Source: CAZLMW01 sp964560875 | GTDB taxonomy: Bacteria > Myxococcota_A > UBA9042 | Length of the DNA stretch: 30,141 nucleotides | Direction of reading: 5' to 3' | Assembly (NCBI GenBank): GCA_964560875.1 | Contig: CAZLMW010000101.1 | Span: 1 to 30,141, forward strand | Shown: positions 1 to 6,681 of the stretch, one piece after another | How positions within the stretch are numbered: the first letter of the stretch is position 1 | Layout: each line of letters starts with the position of its first letter | The notes under the pieces: generated by a model | What the model saw: the letters and a program-made list of their open reading frames with translations, nothing else | The model's database searches: none | Told to the model about the DNA's origin: nothing | Made by a program: the position numbers and the translations under genes

Positions 1-69
1 TTGCCGATGAGTGCGGCGACGCTCACGTCCGAACAACTCCGATCCGATCTGCCAATCTGCGAGGGATTG

Positions 70-98
70 TTGACGATCTTCGCCCCCATGGGCAGATT
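70..98 (+). promoter_or_regulatory. Candidate sigma-70 promoter of the DedA-like gene
   Basis: TTGACG at 70-75 is separated by 17 bases from CAGATT at 93-98. The spacing is ideal and the -35 matches consensus at five of six positions, but the -10 is weak. The predicted start near 105 lies just before the GGAG ribosome site at 117-120 that serves the ATG at 127. The box lies in a frame that is open to the window edge, so an upstream coding extension cannot be fully excluded. Confidence 0.4.
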
Positions 99-126
99 GC
101 CGCGCCCTTCTGTGTTGGAGACGCAC

Positions 127-882
127 ATGACCGACCAGCCAACCGCCGCGACCGGCTACAAGAATCCGCTTCACCGCCTCTTCGCCTGGGTGATGGGATG
201 GTCGGAGACGCCCTACGGCGTGCTCGCGATGGTGTTGGTGAGCTTTGGCGACTCGTCGTGTTTCCCGCTGCCGCCCGATCCGCTGCTGATGGCGCTGGTC
301 ATGGGGGCGCGTAAGAAAGCCTGGCGTTTGGCCGCCTATTGCACGCTCGCGTCGGTCGCGGGCGCCGCTGTCGGCTGGTACATCGGCAACGCGGCATGGC
401 AGGCCGCCGAACCGATCTTCATCCCGGCCCTGTTCAAGTGCCACCACTTCCTGCTCGTCGGCAACAAGTACGCAGACAACGCGTTTCTCGCGATCTTCAC
501 CGCCGCATTTACGCCGATTCCCTTCAAGGTCTTCACGATCAGCTCCGGCGTTTACAGCGACCTGGTGCCGTTTTCGACGTTGATGCTCGCCTCGATCGTC
601 GGTCGCGGTGCGCGCTTTTTCCTGGTCGCCGGCCTGCTCTGGAAGTTCGGCCCGCCGGTGCGCGAGTTCATCGAAAAGCGGCTCGAGCTGCTGACCATGG
701 CGTTCACCGTGCTGCTCGTCGGCGGCTTTGTGCTGATCAAGGGGTTTGGCAGCAAACACGACGCCGGCAAGATGTGCCGCGATGGAAACGTGCTCGCCAC
801 CGACCGCTGCGCATGCGTCGCGCCGGCCGTGCTCCCCGCAGGCACCAAACCCGCAGCCGACGAAAGCGCGAAAAAGCCGTAA
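127..882 (+). CDS. DedA/VTT-family (YqaA-like) inner-membrane protein
   Basis: A 251-residue multi-pass membrane protein of the SNARE-associated/VTT (DedA) superfamily, closest in style to the YqaA branch. These proteins sit in the inner membrane; relatives act in lipid translocation and envelope homeostasis, but the substrate here is unknown. Visible support is the SFGDSSCFPLPPDPLLM segment near residues 38-54, matching the family's re-entrant loop rich in Pro and acidic residues, and the FTPIPFKVFTISSGV segment near residues 128-142, matching the second conserved loop. Several hydrophobic helices follow, then a polar Cys-containing tail (CRDGNVLATDRCAC) and an Ala/Lys-rich end. The frame is open upstream to the window edge, but ATG 127 has GGAG six bases before it and begins a typical family N-terminus. 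The radical SAM gene starts 9 bp after the stop, suggesting cotranscription. Confidence 0.85.
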   Translation: MTDQPTAATGYKNPLHRLFAWVMGWSETPYGVLAMVLVSFGDSSCFPLPPDPLLMALVMGARKKAWRLAAYCTLASVAGAAVGWYIGNAAWQAAEPIFIPALFKCHHFLLVGNKYADNAFLAIFTAAFTPIPFKVFTISSGVYSDLVPFSTLMLASIVGRGARFFLVAGLLWKFGPPVREFIEKRLELLTMAFTVLLVGGFVLIKGFGSKHDAGKMCRDGNVLATDRCACVAPAVLPAGTKPAADESAKKP

Positions 883-891
883 CCTCGGCGC

Positions 892-3168
892 GTGACCGCG
901 TCCTCTGCCGCACCGATCCAACTCGCCGCCCGACCCGGCCTCGCCGTCGCGTTCGTCTACCTGCACGCCCAGGCCGGCGGCGACTACTTCGCGGACACGC
1001 CCTACGCGTGGACGGCTGGCGAGCTGCGCAAACTCGGCCACCGCGCCGACGTCATCCACGTGCACTTCGACCGCGAAGACCCCTCATCCCAAGCGCGGCT
1101 CTGCGACCAGCTGATCGAACGACTGACCGTCGGCGACTACGGGTTGGTCACGCTCGAACACTGCTGGCTGCCATCGCTCATCGACCAGATCCGCGACGAA
1201 ACCGGGGCCCTGGTGTGCGGCACCGAACCGGACGCCGTGTTGGCCGGCACGCGCATGGACTTCGTCATCTCGTCGTTCACCAGCCACCGCCAGCCGCTCA
1301 TCGATCTCGTGACAGCGCTGGCCCGCGGCGATCGACTCGACACCCTGCGCAACCTCCGCATCCACCTGCCCGGCCAACAACCGGTCGCCTCCACCGCGAT
1401 CGAGAATCACCCGCAGGTGCCCGACGCGCGCCGGCCGTTTTGCCCCGTCATCGAACGCGTCACGATCGGCGAACCGATGGACCTGCGTGGCGCCACCCCT
1501 CCGGTGCGCAAGACCCTCGACACCAACAAGGGCTGCCCGTTCTCAGATCCCGTCGCGGGCAACCCCACCTTCGCCGATGTCGAGCTCGACGACCCGCGGC
1601 TCACGATGGCCGGCTGCGCGTTCTGTCCGATGGGCGGCGACTACAAGGCCCTGCCGTGGCGTGAAACCGTCACCATTCACCTGCACCACATCCGCTACTA
1701 CCAGGCGAACATGGACCGGCTCGACGAGGTCGTGCTGCGCGACCAACACGCGATTCGGTATGCGCCCGAGCTGCTCCGCCGCGCCATCGACGAGGGCCTG
1801 CGACCGTTCGGCTTGCTCATCCCCGGCCGCGGCGACGCCATCTTGCGCTACGGCGACGCGATGGAGGAGGCGGCCGAAATCGCGGCGGGCAGCGGGTTTT
1901 GGTGGACGATCTACCTGGTCGGCTTCGAGTCCTTCTCGCAGGCGCAGCTCGACCTCTACAACAAGGGCGTCACCGTCGCCGAATACGCCGAAGCGCTGCG
2001 ACGCATGCGCGACCTGCACCGCCGATTTCCCGACGCCTTTCGCCTGTACGCGGCCGGCGCGTCGAGCTTCATCCTCTGGAACCCGTGGACAACGCTGGAC
2101 GACCTGCGCATCAACATCGACTTCGTCCGCGACAACGCCGTCTGGGACCTCGCGCGCGGCCTGACCACGACCCGGCTGCGGCTCTACCCCAACCTGCCCC
2201 TGTACTGGAAAGCCCGCCACGATGGGTTGCTCGGCGAAGGCACCGGCCCCGATGACCGCGGCGCGGCGCACACCGGCTATGCATCCGAGGCCGCGTGGGT
2301 CTATCGCGATGAACGGGTCGGATGGGCCGAAGAGCTTCACGAACAACTGCGCCGCCACTGCGATCCGCCCCAGCTCGTCGGGTTGCTCGACGCCTGTGAA
2401 CGCCATGTGCGAGACGCTGACGACGCGCCCGATTTCGCGGGGCTCGAGGCGGCGTGGATCGGGTTGCGCGGGCTCTGGCGCACGTCGGGCGGACCGGGCG
2501 ATCGCACCGAGCGAAAGAACAAAGCCGCCGCGGTCGACGCGCGAGCGTCACGTACCGTGTTGGTCGGCCGGTCGTGCAACAACAAGTGTCGGGTCTGCGT
2601 CGCCTCGCACGCCGAGTTTGAAGATGATGTCGGTCGCATCCAAACCCGCACACAAGCCGCCGCCAAGCACGGCCGCGTCACGATCGCCGGCCGGGAACCC
2701 ACCCTGTTGCGCGAGCTGCCGCAGCTGACCCGAGGAGCCGTGAAAGCGGGCGCACGACGCGTCGAGCTCGTCACCAACGGCCGCGTGTTCGCAGCTGGCC
2801 GCGCGGTCGCCAAACTCGCCGCCGCCGGGGTCTCCGACGTGCTTGTGAAGCGGCATCGACTCGCTGACGAAGACGAGGACGCGTTCACGCAAGCGCCCGG
2901 GTCCGGAGCGCAGATGTGGCAGGCCGCCGCCGGGTTTTCGCACAACGAAATCGCGTGGCGGTTGCTGCTCATCGTGGTTGACGACGGCCTCGACGAGCTC
3001 GCCGCGATCGTGGGCAAAGCCGCCGGCTTCGGGGCGCGCGGGATTCAGCTGAAGGTGCTCGCCGCCAACGTCGCGTTGAGCCGCCTCGACGACACGCGCG
3101 AGGCGATCGAAAACGCCATGAACGCCGCGCGAGAAGCCGGCTTGGACGTGGCGATCGAGGGATATTGA
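892..3168 (+). CDS. Double radical-SAM-like protein
   Basis: A 758-residue protein with two radical-SAM-like halves. Residues about 15-165 resemble the Rossmann-type N-terminal domain found before many radical SAM proteins, without a visible cobalamin DxHxxG motif. Residues 214-245 read like the usual GCPF-x-CxFC iron-sulfur motif, but the first and second Cys are 27 residues apart (C215, then C242 and C245), as if the cluster loop carries an insertion. Barrel-like sequence follows to about residue 440. After a linker, residues 562-569 give a canonical CX3CX2C triad (C562, C566, C569), then GREPTLLRELPQL (compare GGEPTL of SPASM/MoaA-type enzymes) and VELVTNGR. The triads imply [4Fe-4S]/SAM radical chemistry; the substrate is unknown. 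The start is GTG at 892, without an obvious Shine-Dalgarno, 9 bp after the DedA-like gene. Confidence 0.75.
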   Translation: MTASSAAPIQLAARPGLAVAFVYLHAQAGGDYFADTPYAWTAGELRKLGHRADVIHVHFDREDPSSQARLCDQLIERLTVGDYGLVTLEHCWLPSLIDQIRDETGALVCGTEPDAVLAGTRMDFVISSFTSHRQPLIDLVTALARGDRLDTLRNLRIHLPGQQPVASTAIENHPQVPDARRPFCPVIERVTIGEPMDLRGATPPVRKTLDTNKGCPFSDPVAGNPTFADVELDDPRLTMAGCAFCPMGGDYKALPWRETVTIHLHHIRYYQANMDRLDEVVLRDQHAIRYAPELLRRAIDEGLRPFGLLIPGRGDAILRYGDAMEEAAEIAAGSGFWWTIYLVGFESFSQAQLDLYNKGVTVAEYAEALRRMRDLHRRFPDAFRLYAAGASSFILWNPWTTLDDLRINIDFVRDNAVWDLARGLTTTRLRLYPNLPLYWKARHDGLLGEGTGPDDRGAAHTGYASEAAWVYRDERVGWAEELHEQLRRHCDPPQLVGLLDACERHVRDADDAPDFAGLEAAWIGLRGLWRTSGGPGDRTERKNKAAAVDARASRTVLVGRSCNNKCRVCVASHAEFEDDVGRIQTRTQAAAKHGRVTIAGREPTLLRELPQLTRGAVKAGARRVELVTNGRVFAAGRAVAKLAAAGVSDVLVKRHRLADEDEDAFTQAPGSGAQMWQAAAGFSHNEIAWRLLLIVVDDGLDELAAIVGKAAGFGARGIQLKVLAANVALSRLDDTREAIENAMNAAREAGLDVAIEGY

Positions 3169-3188
3169 AGGTCAGCCCGGGCTAAGCG

Positions 3189-3473
3189 CAATGCCGGTCA
3201 CTTAGGGCTAAGGTATTGATTTCTAAGCTAAGCCAAGCGAGCAAAGCAGAGCCCCGGGGCTGAAGGCCCGGGCTCAGTTGAGCAAGCCCGCCTCCGCGGG
3301 CTCAGCCGCGATCTCGACCGGCAGCGGCTGCCTATCCACGTTTGTCGGGATCTCGTGCACCCACACGCGCCGCAGCGAATCCGTCATGGCGGACCGCAAC
3401 GCCGAGCCCTCGAAGGAGGGCTTGCTCAACTGAGGCCCCGGCTTCAGCCGGGGTCGTTAGGTGACCGGCATTG
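3189..3473. repeat. Palindromic REP/MITE-like element with nested inverted repeats
   Basis: A compact element between the convergent radical SAM and hutI genes. The outer inverted repeat is 3189-3205 against 3457-3473 (15 of 17 positions match, core CAATGCCGGTCAC). The inner inverted repeat is 3258-3288 against 3419-3449 and contains the identical core CTCAGTTGAGCAAGCC. Hairpins sit beside or within the arms: GCCCGC/GCGGGC at 3285-3302, GCCCTC/GAGGGC at 3406-3421, and a seven-pair CCCCGGC/GCCGGGG stem at 3436-3453. The architecture matches non-autonomous palindromic repeats (REP, BIME or MITE). No transposase is present. The hairpins could also terminate both convergent transcripts. Confidence 0.7.
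3274..3429 (-). CDS. Possible 51-residue small protein inside the palindromic element
   Basis: An open frame from TTG at 3429 to TGA at 3274 lies inside the palindromic element. It starts in one copy of the inner repeat core (TTGAGCAAGCC) and ends in the other (GGCTTGCTCAACTGA). An internal ATG at 3387 would give 37 residues. About 47 of 51 codons end in G or C, like genuine genes here, whereas the spacer upstream of dnaG shows much weaker bias. The predicted peptide contains MTDSLRRVWVHEIPTNVDRQ, then an acidic Ala/Glu-rich end that merely translates the GCCCGC hairpin. There is no convincing ribosome site. I do not recognise the product. It could be a real small gene carried by the repeat, the remnant of a larger gene, or a fortuitous frame. 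Confidence 0.35.
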   Translation of the reverse strand: MSKPSFEGSALRSAMTDSLRRVWVHEIPTNVDRQPLPVEIAAEPAEAGLLN

Positions 3474-3486
3474 GGGCTAAGCGCGG

Positions 3487-4833
3487 CTAAGCGAGCGGAT
3501 CGAACGCGCGAGGCGGGGCGCCGAGCTCGTAAAACAGCTCGTCGGGGTGACCGATGGCGAGCGTCGTCGCGATGAACGGCCGGCCGACTTTCAAGGTGCC
3601 GTCGTAGCCACCGGGTCGATCCAGCGCGCTTGCCGCCGCTGTCGTCACGGCCCGGACGCATTCTTGCGGGCTCAGCCGTCCATTGAGCATCGCGACTTGC
3701 ATGGCCAGCGGCAGGTTCGCCGACATCGCGGAGCCGGGGTTGCAATCGGTCGCCACGGCAACGAGGGCGCCGGCATCGACCAGGGCGCGCATGGGCGCGT
3801 AACCCTCGCGTAGAAAGAGGCTCGTCAACGGCAGGCAGACGGCGACGGTTTGGCTCGCGGCGAGGGCGCGAATCGACTCCGCGGACGTGGCGAGCAGGTG
3901 TTCAACGCTCACAGCGCCGGCATCGACCGCCCACTGCACGCCCCCGATATTGGCGAATTCATCGACATGGGCCTTGAGCCCGCAGCCGAACGCGCGCGCC
4001 GCTTGCCAGACGCGGTCGGCCGCCTCGACATCGAAGTAGCCGTCCTCGACAAACACATCGACGAACCGAAAGCCGGCGTTTTCGGCCGATTGTTCACGTC
4101 CGAGCGCGGCCATGGCGGGCAGGATCTCGGCGCAAACCAGGTCGACGTAGGCGCCGGTGCGGCCCTTGAACTCCGGTGGCACGGCGTGGGCCGGCATCGC
4201 CGTCGCGACCGGCAAAAGGCGCCCTGCAAAGCGATGGTGGAGGGCGTCGATCGCCCGCAGCAGCTTGACCTCGGTGGCGGTGTCGAGGCCGTAGCCCGTC
4301 TTGATTTCGACGACGCGCACGCCCCAGGCGGCCATCTCTTCGAGCCTTCGCGCGCCGGATTCAACGAGCTCGCCGACGGTCGCGTCACGGGTCTTGCCAA
4401 CGGTGGTGAGGATGCCGCCACCTTCGGCCGCGATCTCGGCGTACGTCGCACCGGCCATGCGCCGGCTGAACTCACCGGAGCGGTCCCCAGCGAAAACGGC
4501 GTGGGTATGCGCGTCGACGAGGCCGGGCAGTACAGTCGCGCCATCCAGGTCGATGACAGTGTCGCAAGCGGGTCGATCGGCAGCGTCTCGGGGGCCGATC
4601 CAACCGACCGTCCAGGCGCCGTCCACGATATCCAGGTCGGAGTCCCCATCGGCGTCCACGTCGCCGTTCCCATTAGGGGCCCCATCGGCTTTCAGGGCGC
4701 GCTCAATGACGACGTCGGTATCGGCGCGCAGGCCAACCTGGTCCCACGAGCGCAGGGCGCCACGAAGCGGCCCGTCCCCGGTCACGACACAACTCGCACC
4801 GGTCAGCAATCGGCGCTCGGTTTTGGCTGCCAT
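3487..4833 (-). CDS. hutI: Imidazolonepropionase
   Basis: A 448-residue imidazolonepropionase, the third step of histidine degradation: it hydrolyses 4-imidazolone-5-propionate to N-formimino-L-glutamate in the cytoplasm. It belongs to the amidohydrolase superfamily. The metal site is visible as H109 and H111 in DAHTHAVFAGDR, H289 in KAHVDEF and D363 in ATDCNPGS; H312 in VEHLLA and the EIKTGYGLD stretch near residue 176 are also characteristic. The length is slightly above the usual 400-420 because the N-terminal beta region carries an acidic Asp/Gly-rich insert near residues 54-72 (GNGDVDADGDSDLD). The start is ATG 4833, six bases after the hutU stop, with no strong ribosome site, so translational coupling to hutU is likely. 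The stop lies immediately beside the palindromic element. No hutH is present in this window. Confidence 0.95.
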   Translation of the reverse strand: MAAKTERRLLTGASCVVTGDGPLRGALRSWDQVGLRADTDVVIERALKADGAPNGNGDVDADGDSDLDIVDGAWTVGWIGPRDAADRPACDTVIDLDGATVLPGLVDAHTHAVFAGDRSGEFSRRMAGATYAEIAAEGGGILTTVGKTRDATVGELVESGARRLEEMAAWGVRVVEIKTGYGLDTATEVKLLRAIDALHHRFAGRLLPVATAMPAHAVPPEFKGRTGAYVDLVCAEILPAMAALGREQSAENAGFRFVDVFVEDGYFDVEAADRVWQAARAFGCGLKAHVDEFANIGGVQWAVDAGAVSVEHLLATSAESIRALAASQTVAVCLPLTSLFLREGYAPMRALVDAGALVAVATDCNPGSAMSANLPLAMQVAMLNGRLSPQECVRAVTTAAASALDRPGGYDGTLKVGRPFIATTLAIGHPDELFYELGAPPRAFDPLA

Positions 4834-4839
4834 GATCGT

Positions 4840-6576
4840 CTACCGCGGGCGCTTCACGCCGTGTTTGGCGGCGGTTTGAGCGGCGAGCTCGTAGCCGGCG
4901 TCCAGGTGACGAAGCACGCCGCTGGCCGGATCGTTGGTCAGAACGCGCGCCAATCGTTGCGCGGCTGCTTCGGTGCCATCGGCGACAATCACCTGCCCGG
5001 CGTGCTGTGAGTAGCCCATGCCGACCCCGCCGCCGTGGTGCACGCTGACCCAGGTCGCGCCGCTGACCGCGTTGGCGAGCGCGTTGAGGAAGACCCAATC
5101 GCTGACCGCATCGCTGCCGTCCTTCATGCCCTCGGTCTCGCGGTTGGGGGAGGCGACCGAGCCGGTGTCGAGATGATCGCGGCCGATCGCGATAGGCGCC
5201 TTCAGCTCGCCCGACGCGACCATGTCGTTGAGCTTGAGCCCGGCCTTTTCGCGCTCCCCAAGCCCGAGCCAACAGATCCGCGCAGGCAACCCCTGGAACG
5301 CGATACGTGGCGCGCCGTCAGCCAACCACTGCTGAACGCCGTCGTTATCGGGAAAGAGCGCCGCCATCGCGCGATCGGTGGCGTAGATGTCTTCGGGATC
5401 GCCGGACAACGCGACCCACCGGAACGGGCCCTCCCCGCGGCAGAATCGCGGTCGGATGTACGCAGGCACAAAACCGGGGAAGGAAAACGCGCGGCGATCA
5501 TCCATGCCGCCCTCGACCGCTTCGGCGCGCAGGTTGTTGCCGTAATCGAACGAGTACACCGGATCGCCCCAATGATTGGTCGCGCCATGCAAGGCCGCGA
5601 GGCGCTCGACGTGTTCGGCGATGTCCAGGCGCACGCGCGACACGAGGCTGGTCGGGTTGTTGACGCGCGCGTCGGCGGCTTCCTGCAGCGTCATGCCTTG
5701 TGGGTGATAGCCGACCAGCGGGTCGTGGGCCGAGGTCTGGTCGGTCACGAGGTCGGGCGCCAAGCCGCGTTCGTCGAGCCGCCGCAACAAGTCCAGGGCG
5801 GTCGCCTGCACGCCGATCGAGCGCGCGATGCCCTCTTGCCGCCACGCGATGGCCTTGTCGATCGCCTCGTCGATGGTCGCGGCTTGTTCGTCGAGGTAGC
5901 GCGTCTCGAGCCGGCGCCCAATGCGCTGCGGATCCACCTCGGCGGCGAGAAAGCTGGCCCCTGCGAGAACGGCTGCGAGAGGTTGTGCGCCCCCCATGCC
6001 GCCGAGCCCCGCTGTCACGACAAGCCGACCTTTAAGCGGTTTGCGCGGGTCGAACCCGTCACGTTCAGCGTAATGAACCCGACCGGCCTCGGCGAACGTC
6101 TCGTACGTGCCCTGCACGATCCCCTGCGTGCCGATGTAGATCCACGACCCGGCCGTCATCTGCCCGAACATGATCAAGCCGCGCGCCTCGAGCTCACGGA
6201 AATGCTCCCAGGTGGCCCATCGCGGCACGAGGTTGCTATTGGCGATCAACACCCGCGGCGCGTCGACATGCGTGGTCAAGACACCGACGGGTCGTCCCGA
6301 TTGGACGAGCAACGTCTCGGTGTCGTCGAGCTCCTCGAGCGCCCGCACAATCGCCCAGAAATCCGGCCACGATCGCGCCGCACGTCCGATGCCGCCGTAA
6401 ACGACGAGGTTGCGCCAATCCTCGGCCATATCGGGCTGCAGGTTGTTGTGCAGACAGCGCAGCGCCGCCTCTTGCAGCCAGCCCTTGCACCGCAATTGCG
6501 TGCCGGCGACCAACGGCAACGGCTCATCGGGACAGAGCGGATGGTCGGCGTGCTGTCCAGCTTCGTGTCGGCCCAT
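4840..6576 (-). CDS. hutU: Urocanate hydratase (urocanase)
   Basis: A 578-residue urocanate hydratase, the second step of histidine degradation: NAD-dependent hydration of urocanate to 4-imidazolone-5-propionate in the cytoplasm. Visible family signatures are the NAD-binding glycine cluster at residues 190-197 (GLGGMGGA), the Cys in LPARICWLGLGERE (C435), equivalent to the reactive cysteine of characterised urocanases, and the block around residues 466-495 containing LDTGSVASPNRETEGMKDGS. The length matches the usual 550-575. ATG 6576 is preceded by GGGAG about eight bases upstream. It is the first gene of a hutU-hutI unit and diverges from the Cys-rich lipoprotein gene. Regulation may act through the inverted repeat in the shared promoter region. 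Confidence 0.96.
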   Translation of the reverse strand: MGRHEAGQHADHPLCPDEPLPLVAGTQLRCKGWLQEAALRCLHNNLQPDMAEDWRNLVVYGGIGRAARSWPDFWAIVRALEELDDTETLLVQSGRPVGVLTTHVDAPRVLIANSNLVPRWATWEHFRELEARGLIMFGQMTAGSWIYIGTQGIVQGTYETFAEAGRVHYAERDGFDPRKPLKGRLVVTAGLGGMGGAQPLAAVLAGASFLAAEVDPQRIGRRLETRYLDEQAATIDEAIDKAIAWRQEGIARSIGVQATALDLLRRLDERGLAPDLVTDQTSAHDPLVGYHPQGMTLQEAADARVNNPTSLVSRVRLDIAEHVERLAALHGATNHWGDPVYSFDYGNNLRAEAVEGGMDDRRAFSFPGFVPAYIRPRFCRGEGPFRWVALSGDPEDIYATDRAMAALFPDNDGVQQWLADGAPRIAFQGLPARICWLGLGEREKAGLKLNDMVASGELKAPIAIGRDHLDTGSVASPNRETEGMKDGSDAVSDWVFLNALANAVSGATWVSVHHGGGVGMGYSQHAGQVIVADGTEAAAQRLARVLTNDPASGVLRHLDAGYELAAQTAAKHGVKRPR

Positions 6577-6604
6577 GTCGCGCTCCCGGCTTCGGATGCG
6601 CGCA

Positions 6605-6634
6605 AGCCTACTGTTCCGGTCTGCCTACAGGCAA
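6605..6634 (-). promoter_or_regulatory. Candidate hutU promoter with overlapping small inverted repeat
   Basis: Read on the minus strand, TTGCCT (6629-6634) and TAGGCT (6605-6610) are 18 bases apart, upstream of hutU. TGCCT-2-AGGCA (6622-6633) forms a short inverted repeat over the -35, a possible operator. No hut regulator gene lies nearby, so the binding protein is unknown. Confidence 0.35.
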
Positions 6635-6681
6635 TGCGCCCGACCTGATCGCGCTCGGGCGGGTCTGCTATGCTGCCCGCG

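Noticed and set aside
1..126. N-terminal extension of the DedA-like protein to the window edge
   Set aside because: The frame is open but the sequence is unlike the family, and a ribosome site with a normal N-terminus is found at 117-127.
3332..3745. Minus-strand frame overlapping the end of hutI and the palindromic element
   Set aside because: Out of frame with hutI and biased to Arg/Ala like other shadows. The shorter frame at 3274-3429 fits the local codon bias better.
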